DNA of 8,600 nucleotides from Acidobacteriota bacterium (GTDB lineage: Bacteria > Acidobacteriota > Vicinamibacteria > Vicinamibacterales > 2-12-FULL-66-21): the NCBI GenBank assembly GCA_020200195.1, contig JAIVJE010000400.1, positions 1-8,600 on the forward strand. The letters run 5' to 3'. Each line of letters starts with the position of its first letter. Within the stretch, counting starts at the first letter, position 1. Shown here piece by piece: positions 1 through 6,341 of the stretch. The translations under genes and the position numbers were made by a program. The notes beneath the pieces were generated by a model. That model was given only the letters and a program-made list of their open reading frames with translations. It had not been told where the DNA came from and did no database searches.

Positions 1-747
1 ATTACCGCCGTTGCCGCGGCGCGCCTCGGCCTGCAGTGCGGCGTGGTGAGCGGGCTCAGCCCGGCGGCGGTGGACCTGCTGCAGCGCGAGCAGGTCCGCG
101 TGACGGATCTGCGGCGCCCCTCCGAGCAACACGCCATCACTGCCGCGCTCTCGACGCGCAGCAACCGCAGCTTCGTCACGTTCAACGGCGTCAACGACGT
201 GCTCGAGCCCCGGCTGCTGACGCCGGCACGCCGGGCGGACGCGCGCCACGTCCACTGCGCGTTCTTCCCCGCTCGCTGTGCGCGCTGGGAACCGGTGGTC
301 GCGGAGCTGCGCCGGCGAGGCGTGACGACGTCATGGGATTTCGGCTGGAACGAAGGTCTGATGAATGACGCGCGCTTCCTGCCGCTCATCGCGGCGCTCG
401 ATTACGTATTCATGAACGGGCAGGAGGCCGTGATGTATGCCCGCGCGCGGGGGCTCGGCCCGGCGTGCGCGTTCTGGCGATCGCACGCGCGGACCACCAT
501 CGTCAAGCTGGGCCCGCAGGGCAGCCGGTGGATCGCACCTGACCTCGAGCTCGAAGAATCGGCGCCAGAGGTGCGTGCCGTCGATACGACGGGTGCCGGC
601 GACGCGTTCAACGGCGGGTTTCTGGCCGCACGCCTTCGGCGTCAGGGTCCGCAGGTGAGCCTGCGCGCGGGGAACCGCGTCGGCGCGCTCTCGACGCGCG
701 CCGCCGGAGGGATCGACGCGCTTCCCAGGAGCCGCGCGCCTCGATGA
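1..747 (+). CDS. PfkB-family carbohydrate kinase (5' partial)
   Basis: ATP-dependent sugar kinase of the ribokinase/PfkB fold, cytoplasmic. The frame is open from the first base of the window, so the true start lies upstream; 248 residues are present against about 300 usual, so roughly the first 40-50 are missing. The signature is the C-terminal DTTGAGDAFNGGF stretch (about residues 196-208 of the visible part). Its GAGD is the anion hole plus catalytic Asp, with GAC at 601-603. Upstream, TIVKLGPQGSRW is the usual strand-turn before the nucleotide site, and the tail GNRVGALSTRAAGG is typical of the family. The substrate (fructose, ribose, a keto-deoxy acid or other) cannot be read from this fragment because most sugar-contacting residues are N-terminal. 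The stop TGA (745-747) overlaps the ATG of the GH4 gene, implying translational coupling. An IolC-type role is possible given iolD nearby, but nothing specific supports it. Confidence 0.9.
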   Translation: MTAVAAARLGLQCGVVSGLSPAAVDLLQREQVRVTDLRRPSEQHAITAALSTRSNRSFVTFNGVNDVLEPRLLTPARRADARHVHCAFFPARCARWEPVVAELRRRGVTTSWDFGWNEGLMNDARFLPLIAALDYVFMNGQEAVMYARARGLGPACAFWRSHARTTIVKLGPQGSRWIAPDLELEESAPEVRAVDTTGAGDAFNGGFLAARLRRQGPQVSLRAGNRVGALSTRAAGGIDALPRSRAPR

Positions 748-2039
748 AGCTGGGCATCATCGGCGGCGGCGGTGTCCGGACGCCGCTGCTCGTACACGGG
801 TTGACCCGCTCGGACGTGCCGATCACGTCGATCGCGCTCTTCGATCCTGATGAATCCAGACTCGCGCTGATGGCGTCCCTCGCGAAGAGCCTGGCCGGCT
901 CCGTGCCCGTTGTGGCGACCACCGACGTCGCCTCGTGCGTCCGGGACGCGGCTTTCGTCTTCACCAGTATTCGCGTCGGCGGCATCGAAGCACGCGCCCG
1001 CGACGAGCGCACCGCGATGGATCACGGCATCGTTGGACAGGAAACCATCGGCCCTGGCGGCTTCGCCATGGCGATGCGGACGATCCCGCACATTGTCCGT
1101 TACGCGCGCGAGGTCGAGCAGCATGCGCCCGGCGCCTGGATCATCAACTTCACGAATCCAGTCGGCATCATCACCGAGGCGGTCCGCACGGCAACCACGG
1201 CGAAGATCATCGGCATCTGCGATACGCCGACGGAGCTGTTCGAGGAGATCGCTCACGCGTTGGACGTGCCGTCGGCCGAATGCTTTTTCGACTACTTCGG
1301 GCTGAACCACCTGGGCTGGGTGCGCGAGGTCTATCTCCGTGGACGCCCGCAACTGCACCGGCTGTGGGACTCGCCGGACCGCCTGCGCGCCGTCTACCGC
1401 GTCCCGCTGTTCGAACCGGCGTTCCTGCGCGAGCTGAGACTGCTTCCGACCGAGTACGTGTATTACTACTACCGCGCGCAGGAAGCGTTCGAGAACGTGC
1501 GGCGGGCCGGACAGAGTCGCGGCGCCGTCATCGAGCAGTTGAACACGCAGCTGTTCCACGACCTGCGGCGTCCGGGTGTGGACGGCGTGGCCGTCTACGA
1601 GCGGTACCTGGCCGCGCGCAATGCCGGCTACATGCAGATTGAAAGCGGCGGCGCCGCACCCAAGGCACCCTCACCTTGGGCAGCGCTCACCGGTTACGAC
1701 AAGATCGCGCTCTCGGTCGTTCGCGCCATTCACACGAATTCCGGCGCGATTATTCCGCTCAACGTCACGAACCGTGGCAATCTTCCGGAGCTCGAGGACG
1801 GCGATGTCGTCGAAGTGCCGTGTGCGGTCACCGCGAATGGGGCGCTGCCGCTCCATGTCGGAGCAGTGCCCGCGCAGGTCCATGATCTTCTACGCCGCGT
1901 GAAGGAATACGAGCGCCGCACGGTGCGCGCGGCACTCTCCCAGGATCCAGAGGCCGCACGCGACGCACTGGCGACGAACCCGCTCGTCGCCGACCGCACG
2001 CTGGCCGACCGGCTCATCGAGGCGCTGAGCGCCGCATGA
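744..2039 (+). CDS. Glycoside hydrolase family 4 (6-phospho-glycosidase-like)
   Basis: NAD+- and divalent-metal-dependent glycosidase of family GH4, 431 residues, full length for the family. These enzymes cleave by oxidation at C3, elimination and hydration, often on 6-phosphorylated glycosides. Visible motifs: Rossmann start MKLGIIGGGGVRTP (1-14); GQETIGPGGF (98-107); NFTNPVG (135-141); GICDTP, with Cys159 as the expected metal ligand; GLNHLGWV, with His189 as the second ligand; and the tyrosine-rich EYVYYYYR (237-244), where the catalytic Tyr is expected. The Cys motif is CDTP, not the CN(V/I)P I recall for 6-phospho-beta-glucosidases; it is nearer the CDMP of 6-phospho-alpha-glucosidases, so substrate and anomer are uncertain. 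The ATG overlaps the upstream kinase stop by four bases. CAGGAG at 726-731 may act as the ribosome site at a longish spacing. The stop at 2037-2039 overlaps the permease start in the same way. No PTS gene is visible to supply phosphorylated substrate; the kinase may do so. Confidence 0.93.
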   Translation: MKLGIIGGGGVRTPLLVHGLTRSDVPITSIALFDPDESRLALMASLAKSLAGSVPVVATTDVASCVRDAAFVFTSIRVGGIEARARDERTAMDHGIVGQETIGPGGFAMAMRTIPHIVRYAREVEQHAPGAWIINFTNPVGIITEAVRTATTAKIIGICDTPTELFEEIAHALDVPSAECFFDYFGLNHLGWVREVYLRGRPQLHRLWDSPDRLRAVYRVPLFEPAFLRELRLLPTEYVYYYYRAQEAFENVRRAGQSRGAVIEQLNTQLFHDLRRPGVDGVAVYERYLAARNAGYMQIESGGAAPKAPSPWAALTGYDKIALSVVRAIHTNSGAIIPLNVTNRGNLPELEDGDVVEVPCAVTANGALPLHVGAVPAQVHDLLRRVKEYERRTVRAALSQDPEAARDALATNPLVADRTLADRLIEALSAA

Positions 2040-3403
2040 CCAACGAGAACGCCGGCGCGGCCCAGCTGGAGCGCGGCATGGGCCTGCTGCAGGCCACGGC
2101 GACCAACATGCTCGGCATGATCGGCGTCGGACCCTTTCTGACGCTGCCGTTCATGATCACGGCGATGGGCGGCCCGCACATTCTCTATCCTTGGCTCGCC
2201 GGCGCCGTCCTCGCGTTGTGTGACGGGCTCGTCTACGCGCAGTTCGCCGCGGCGCTCCCGGGTAGCGGCGGGCCGTACGTCTACCTGCGCGAGGCCTACA
2301 AGCCATTCAGCCTGGGGCGCCTCCTGTCGTTCATGTTCATCTTCCAGGTCATCGTCATCGGCCCGCTTGGGATCGCAAGCGGTGCGGTGGGGTTCGCCGA
2401 CTATCTCGGCTTCTATTGGCAGACGATGGGGCCGCTCCAGCACAACCTTATCGCGGCCGCGGTGTGCATCGCCGTCACTGCGATGCTCTACCGGAACATC
2501 GAGGCCATCGGACGCCTGTCGGTGGTGCTGCTCGGCGTCGTGCTGCTGACAGTGGGGTGGGTGATCGTCGCCGGCCTGTTCCGCTTTTCCCCGGCGCAGG
2601 CGTTCGCGTTTCCTCCGGAAGCGTTCGTGTTCGACCGCGATCTGTTCGCGAAGATCGGCGCCGCCTCGATCCTGGCGATGTACAACTACGGCGGCTACAA
2701 CCAGGTCTGCAACATCGGCGAGGAGATCCGCAACCCGCGCAAGACGATGCCCCGGGCGATCGTGCTGTCGATCGTGCTGGTAGTGCTGATCTACGTGGTG
2801 ATGACGATCGTGGTCCTCGGAATGATTCCGTGGCAGGAGGCGCAGCAGACACGGACGATCGCGTCGGTGTTCATTCAGCGGACATTTTCGGATCCGGCGC
2901 AGGGGCGAATCGCCGGAGTGATCATGAACGCGCTGATCCTGTTCGTGACCGCGTCGTCGCTCTACGCATTCATCCTGGGGTACTCGCGGATTCCGTTCGC
3001 GGCGGCGCGCGACGGTCAATTCTTCAAGGTGTTCGCGAAAGTCCACTCGACCAAGCACTTCCCCCACGTCTCGTTGCTGACCATCGGGGCGCTCGCGATC
3101 CCCTTCTGCTTCCTGACTCTCGGGCAGATCCTGAACTGGCTGATCCTCGTGCAGATCCTGCAGCAGTTCATCTGGCAGTGCGCAGGAGTCATCCTGCTCC
3201 GGCGTTACCGCAAGGACATTCCGCAGCCGTTCACGATGTGGCTGTATCCGGTGCCAGCACTGGTCTCGCTGGGGCTCTGGCTCTACATCTTCTTCACGGG
3301 CCCTGTCGCCGGCATGCTGTTCGCGGTCAGTTTCCTGCTGGTGTCGGTGGCCGCCCATTACTTGTTCGTGGGACGGACCCGGACCCCATCCGCCGGGGTC
3401 TGA
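2036..3403 (+). CDS. APC-family amino acid/polyamine-type permease
   Basis: Inner-membrane secondary transporter of the APC superfamily, 455 residues, close to family length. About twelve hydrophobic segments can be picked out, roughly at 22-45, 50-72, 95-120, 137-152, 160-182, 205-225, 242-264, 293-315, 345-363, 367-388, 403-421 and 424-445. Family marks are the glycine-rich broken first helix (GMIGVGPFLTLPF, 27-39), GSGGPYVYLREAY (76-88) after helix 2, and the cytoplasmic loop EEIRNPRKTMPRAI (229-242). The later YSRIPFAAARDGQFF (316-330) is also typical. The ATG overlaps the GH4 stop (ATGA), so it is the third gene of the operon and presumably imports a substrate or co-metabolite of the pathway. 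Most characterised relatives move amino acids or polyamines, so its place beside a glycosidase and sugar kinase is unusual; the solute cannot be read from sequence. It ends 15 nt from the convergent MOSC gene. Confidence 0.92.
   Translation: MTNENAGAAQLERGMGLLQATATNMLGMIGVGPFLTLPFMITAMGGPHILYPWLAGAVLALCDGLVYAQFAAALPGSGGPYVYLREAYKPFSLGRLLSFMFIFQVIVIGPLGIASGAVGFADYLGFYWQTMGPLQHNLIAAAVCIAVTAMLYRNIEAIGRLSVVLLGVVLLTVGWVIVAGLFRFSPAQAFAFPPEAFVFDRDLFAKIGAASILAMYNYGGYNQVCNIGEEIRNPRKTMPRAIVLSIVLVVLIYVVMTIVVLGMIPWQEAQQTRTIASVFIQRTFSDPAQGRIAGVIMNALILFVTASSLYAFILGYSRIPFAAARDGQFFKVFAKVHSTKHFPHVSLLTIGALAIPFCFLTLGQILNWLILVQILQQFIWQCAGVILLRRYRKDIPQPFTMWLYPVPALVSLGLWLYIFFTGPVAGMLFAVSFLLVSVAAHYLFVGRTRTPSAGV
3380..3402 (+). 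terminator. Hairpin over permease stop codon, weak terminator candidate
   Basis: GACCCC (3382-3387) pairs perfectly with GGGGTC (3395-3400) across the 7-nt loop ATCCGCC. A G-T wobble and one more C-G pair (3380/3402) extend the stem to about 8 bp. It covers the end of the permease gene, at the meeting point of two convergent operons. There is no T-run after it, so it is not a classic intrinsic terminator. It could serve as a bidirectional 3'-end or stabilising hairpin, or be chance in GC-rich DNA. Confidence 0.35.
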
Positions 3404-3418
3404 CGGCGAGGGGGAGAT

Positions 3419-3940
3419 TCAATCACGAGTGTCCCGCTCGAGTGTGCCCCCTGCATCTTCTGCGTCTTGAGTCAAGGGCGCGGCAACGTGGACAGGATCG
3501 CCGATCCGCAACGATCCTTCCTTCATCACCCGGGCATAAAGTCTGCTCCAGCCAGGATGCACTCTCTCGAAGATCCGCGCCGACCTTCTATCGTGAAAGG
3601 ATCCGACGATGGTCCGACACGGGTCGGCGTAACCCGTGAGCTCGAGGGACGCCGCGCCAACGTCGACGCATGTCCCGGGCACCATCTGGTGCCATGGAAT
3701 TCCCGCCAGCGTGAGGTTCTCGCCAAGCGAGCCAACGGTGACCGGATGGCCCTCGGAGCGAAGCGACTCGATCAGTTCCAGCGAGTAGAGGCAGACAGCG
3801 CGCTGCGGGCCGCCATGGATCTGCGGGTGCGCCTGGCGATCCCCCTCGATGCCGTTGACGCGCAGCACGCATTCTTGACGCGGGTGCTTCGGCACGCCGC
3901 CGTCCGAGACGTTGATCGAGAGCAGCACGCCTTCGTTCAT
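3419..3940 (-). CDS. MOSC-domain protein
   Basis: Stand-alone MOSC domain (named after the molybdenum cofactor sulfurase C-terminus), 173 residues, cytoplasmic. MOSC proteins carry an invariant Cys thought to bind sulfur or a metal-sulfur group; YiiM-type members act in reduction of N-hydroxylated compounds. Visible motifs: NGIEGDRQAHPQIHGGPQRAVCLYS (about 29-53), with the conserved GDR and H-GG; VGSLGENLTLAG (69-80); and ADPCRTI (105-111), which holds the invariant Cys108. Length fits the short YiiM-like type, with no N-terminal beta-barrel domain and no added ferredoxin or reductase domain. The ATG (3938-3940) overlaps the stop of the VOC gene (ATGA), and no good separate ribosome site is visible, so translation is probably coupled to the VOC gene. 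The physiological substrate is unknown. Confidence 0.9.
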   Translation of the reverse strand: MNEGVLLSINVSDGGVPKHPRQECVLRVNGIEGDRQAHPQIHGGPQRAVCLYSLELIESLRSEGHPVTVGSLGENLTLAGIPWHQMVPGTCVDVGAASLELTGYADPCRTIVGSFHDRRSARIFERVHPGWSRLYARVMKEGSLRIGDPVHVAAPLTQDAEDAGGTLERDTRD

Positions 3941-4338
3941 AGGCGCCGCTGCGACGGATCCACGGACGTTGGCAGCTCATACCAGATTTCAACGTCGTAT
4001 CCATCGGGATCCACCGCGAACAGATACGGCTCCCCAGGCACGAACTCGCCTTGCTCGCGAACCGTGCCGCCGGCCGATTCCACCGCCTGACGGGCGGTTC
4101 CGATGTCGTCGGGGGCAGTCAGCCGAAAGCCGAAATGCGCCACGCCGCCGACGCGACCGGCGCGTGCGGCGTCCTCCTCGAGCACCAGGACATCGCGGGC
4201 GCCCGGCGTCTGCAGCTGAACGAACCCTTCCTGCCGGTATACCTCGATGGCCCCGAACACGTCCTGGTAAAACCGTGACGATCGGTCCACGTCACGAACA
4301 GCGAGGGCGATGTGAGTGAGGCCAAATGTACGAACCAA
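3937..4338 (-). CDS. VOC (glyoxalase/bleomycin-resistance fold) family protein
   Basis: Small vicinal-oxygen-chelate protein, 133 residues from the start chosen here, enough for one two-motif VOC domain that dimerises to form metal sites. The N-terminal motif FGLTHIALAVRDVDRSSRFY holds His9. The second half has GGVAHFGFRL with His68, and DPDGYDVEIWYE with Glu117; these are the positions where the family places its metal ligands. The precise reaction (lyase, isomerase, dioxygenase or resistance protein) cannot be assigned. Start choice: an in-frame ATG at 4363-4365 exists, but a strong GAGAGGAG (4345-4352) sits 6 nt before a TTG (4336-4338), and the protein then begins VRTFGLTHIALAV as VOC proteins usually do. 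From the upstream ATG that ribosome site would lie inside the gene. It follows broken iolD by 75 nt and overlaps the MOSC gene by four bases. Confidence 0.9.
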   Translation of the reverse strand: MVRTFGLTHIALAVRDVDRSSRFYQDVFGAIEVYRQEGFVQLQTPGARDVLVLEEDAARAGRVGGVAHFGFRLTAPDDIGTARQAVESAGGTVREQGEFVPGEPYLFAVDPDGYDVEIWYELPTSVDPSQRRL

Positions 4339-4344
4339 CGCCGA

Positions 4345-4352
4345 CTCCTCTC
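4345..4352 (-). promoter_or_regulatory. Shine-Dalgarno fixing the TTG start of the VOC gene
   Basis: GAGAGGAG on the minus strand, followed by the 6-nt spacer TCGGCG and then TTG. This is near-ideal spacing and favours a TTG start at 4338 over the ATG at 4365. Confidence 0.7.
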
Positions 4353-4382
4353 GGTGCAGAACCATTCGTGCGGCACCCTCCC

Positions 4383-4406
4383 TGCGGAACCCCTGGTGCG
4401 GAACCC
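4383..4406. repeat. Two-copy 10-bp direct repeat between iolD and VOC gene
   Basis: TGCGGAACCC occurs at 4383-4392 and again at 4397-4406, start-to-start distance 14 nt, in the 75-nt gap just after the iolD stop codon. Only two copies are present. It could be a slippage duplication or a weak binding-site pair; no function is evident. Confidence 0.5.
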
Positions 4407-4413
4407 TGTCGTG

Positions 4414-6137
4414 CTATACGAACCACCGCTGTCTCTTCTGTCCCTGTTCGTAGTCCTTGCGCGCCTTCTTGACCGAGCTCTGTTCGGACACTTCCGACAC
4501 CGGCACGTCCCACCAGCAGCCATACCCGGGCACACGCGCGTCGGGATCCACCGGCACGTACACCACCGCGCTGCGATCCGCGGCACGCGCTGACTCGAGC
4601 GCGCGCTCCAGCGACGCGGTATCCGAGGCGCGGAACACCAGAGCGCCGAGCGACTCCGCGTTCGTCGCGAGATCCACGGGAAGCGCGGCGCCGTCGAGGG
4701 CGCCGCTCGTGCCGTTGCGATACCGATAGTGCGTGCCGAAGCCGCCGGATCCCACCGAACATCCGCCATCTTCACGCCCAGCCCGCCCGCGATCTCATAG
4801 CCCATGCACGAGTACCCGTACTCGAGGTGATATCCCTTCGGGTCCCGCGTCCGCCACAGCTTGTGCAACTCGCCCGGCAGGCTTCCTGCCGCGCACACCA
4901 CCACGTCGCGCGGGCCGGATGCGCGATTGACGACGGCAATCACTTCTCCCTGCGCCATGGGAGCCGCGGTCGCCGGGGCCATGACGCGGTCCGCTTCGGC
5001 GATCCATTGCTGCCGGAGCTTGCCGATCCGCTCGCGGTACTCGGCGGGTGTCCCATAGTCGTCCAGCAACTGCTGCAGTTCTTCGAGCGCGACGCGCGCA
5101 TCCGCCACCACCGGAATCGACGCATGCTTGAACGCGTCCATCTCGACGACGTTGATGCCGATGAATCGGACGTCCGGATTCTCGAACGCGGACTTCGACG
5201 CCGTCGTGAAGTCGGTAAGACGACAGCCAACGGAAATCACAAGGTCCGCCTCGCGCGAGATCGCGATCGCGGCGGCTGTGCCGCTCACGCCGGTGGATCC
5301 GAGCGCCATCGGATGGTCCCATGGCATGGCGCCCTTGCCGGCCTGCGTTTCGCCGACAGGGATTCCGGTCGCGTCGGCAAACGTGCGCAGCGTGTCCGCC
5401 GCCTCGCTGTAGAGCACGCCTCCGCCTGCGATGATGACGGGGCGTCGACTCGCGCGAATCGCCTCCGCGGCACGCCGCATGACGCTGACATCGCCGCGCG
5501 CGCGCGGAACTGTCCAGACACGCTCTTCGAACAGCGCCTCTGGGTAATCGTAGGCCTCCGCCTGCACATCCTGCGGCAAGGCGAGCGTCACGGCGCCGGT
5601 CTCGGCGGGAGACGTCAGCACGCGCATGGCTTCGGGGAGAGCTGTCAGGAGTTGCTCCGGCCGGTAGATGCGATCCCAGTAACGCGACACCGGTTTGAAG
5701 CAATCGTTGACCGACACGTCCTGCGATTGCGGCGACTCGAGCTGTTGCAGCACCGGCGCCGGTATCCGGTTTCCAAAGATGTCGCCAGGCAGCAGCAGCA
5801 CCGGAACCCGGTTGATCGTGGCGCCCGCTGCCCCCGTGACCATGTTGGTCGCGCCGGGACCGATCGACGTCGTGCAGGCAAACGTGCGGAGGCGATTGTG
5901 CATTTTCGCGTAGGCGGCCGCCGTGTGCACCATCGCCTGTTCGTTCCGGCATTGGTAGTACCGCAGCCCATCCTGCATCTGATCGAGTGCCTGTGCGACC
6001 CCCGCCACGTTGCCGTGGCCGAAGATGCCGAATACACCGCCGAAGAACTGCTGACGTCGGCCGTCACGCTCGCTGTGCTGGACGGCCATGAAACGAACGA
6101 GTGCCTGCGCCATGGTGAGCCGGACGGTAGAGGCCAC
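4414..6137 (-). pseudogene. iolD: Disrupted iolD: THcHDO hydrolase lacking its ThDP motif
   Basis: IolD, 3D-(3,5/4)-trihydroxycyclohexane-1,2-dione hydrolase, opens the ring of the diketone intermediate in myo-inositol breakdown. It is a ThDP-dependent enzyme of the acetolactate-synthase type, usually about 620-640 residues. Intact parts: the pyrimidine-binding domain with RNEQAM, where Glu66 activates ThDP; the SIGPGATNMVTGAAGA loop (about 92-106); the central domain from RRPVIIAGGG; and the start of the PP domain through EYGYSCMGYEIAGGLGVKMAD (ending at residue 459, position 4761). The rest, GSGGFGTHYRYRN to the QRWFV end, resumes in another frame from about 4755 to TAG at 4414-4416. The missing stretch normally carries GDG-x(~25)-N, the Mg/ThDP-diphosphate site. 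Reading on in the first frame gives an out-of-frame tail running to 4119 inside the VOC gene. The start is GTG (6135-6137), preceded by AGGAG (6146-6150); an in-frame ATG at 6179 overlaps the likely promoter. No other stop or frame break is visible, so the lesion is recent or an assembly error. Confidence 0.85.
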
Positions 6138-6145
6138 GTGGAATT

Positions 6146-6150
6146 CTCCT
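6146..6150 (-). promoter_or_regulatory. Shine-Dalgarno of iolD
   Basis: AGGAG on the minus strand lies 8 nt before the GTG at 6137. It decides the start in favour of GTG, giving the family-like N-terminus VASTVRLTMAQALVRF. Confidence 0.7.
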
Positions 6151-6177
6151 GAGGTGAGAACGATGAAGGTTGCCGGC

Positions 6178-6205
6178 ATTGTATCCCGTGCAGCGGGCGT
6201 GGAAA
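6178..6205 (-). promoter_or_regulatory. Candidate sigma-70-type promoter of iolD
   Basis: On the minus strand, TTTCCA (6205-6200; 4 of 6 to TTGACA) and TACAAT (6183-6178; 5 of 6 to TATAAT) are separated by 16 nt. Transcription would begin near 6170, leaving a leader of about 35 nt that contains the ribosome site AGGAG (6150-6146) and the GTG start. The upstream in-frame ATG at 6179 overlaps the -10 box, so it is unlikely to be the real start. Confidence 0.5.
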
Positions 6206-6311
6206 GCTCAGGTACTTGACTTCCGGTTGGCCTCCAGACGATTCTGACGAGCGCGCAACAGCCCGGCGATTACGCCGATGTTGCCGCACCGACCACCCCT
6301 AGTTACATCAG

Positions 6312-6330
6312 CGTCCTGGAGTCCAGGACG
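6312..6330. promoter_or_regulatory. Perfect 9+1+9 palindrome before the TonB receptor gene
   Basis: CGTCCTGGA (6312-6320), a central G, then TCCAGGACG (6322-6330) form a perfect 19-nt dyad. It ends on the first base of the receptor's ribosome site (GGAGG, 6330-6334) and 11 nt before the ATG. As DNA it looks like an operator for a dimeric repressor. As RNA it can fold into an 8-bp stem with an AGT triloop directly against the ribosome site. The intergenic setting and perfect symmetry make chance less likely; the regulator is unknown. Confidence 0.6.
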
Positions 6331-6334
6331 GAGG
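6330..6334 (+). promoter_or_regulatory. Shine-Dalgarno of the TonB-dependent receptor
   Basis: GGAGG followed by 7 nt and ATG at 6342-6344. Good spacing; it supports this start, which also gives a clean signal peptide. Confidence 0.75.
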
Positions 6335-6341
6335 AACTGCA

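Larger units (their letters stand above)
6138..6341. other. Divergent intergenic control region (iolD / TonB receptor)
   Basis: The longest gene-free stretch of the window (204 nt). It holds the iolD leader and promoter on the left and the 19-nt palindrome plus receptor ribosome site on the right. A small inverted repeat CGGCG-ATTA-CGCCG lies at 6264-6277. A plus-strand TTGACT (6216-6221) could be a -35 box for the receptor, but only poor -10 matches follow (GATTCT at 6240-6245, 18 nt later), so no receptor promoter is claimed. Confidence 0.6.

Noticed and set aside
642..1559. Minus-strand open frame of about 300 codons opposite the GH4 gene
   Set aside because: Fully overlaps conserved GH4 coding sequence and shows no domain or ribosome site.
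1730..3358. Long minus-strand open frame (about 540 codons) opposite GH4 and the permease
   Set aside because: Antisense shadow in GC-rich DNA: low-complexity, charged, His/Arg/Asp-rich translation with no family resemblance, opposite two clearly recognised genes.
4119..4752. Out-of-frame tail of the iolD reading frame continuing into the VOC gene
   Set aside because: It is what results from reading past the deletion in the wrong frame: Arg/Ser/Pro-rich and not IolD-like. It is not a natural C-terminal domain or a fusion.
4414..4755. Separate small gene starting at GTG 4755
   Set aside because: The sequence is the C-terminal end of IolD, with no good ribosome site before the GTG; treated as part of the broken gene.
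4827..6152. Plus-strand open frame of about 440 codons opposite iolD
   Set aside because: The minus strand is unmistakably IolD here; the plus-strand translation is Arg/His-rich shadow.
6216..6245. Plus-strand promoter TTGACT with GATTCT for the receptor
   Set aside because: The -35 is good, but the -10 matches only three of six bases at 18 nt spacing; too weak to annotate.
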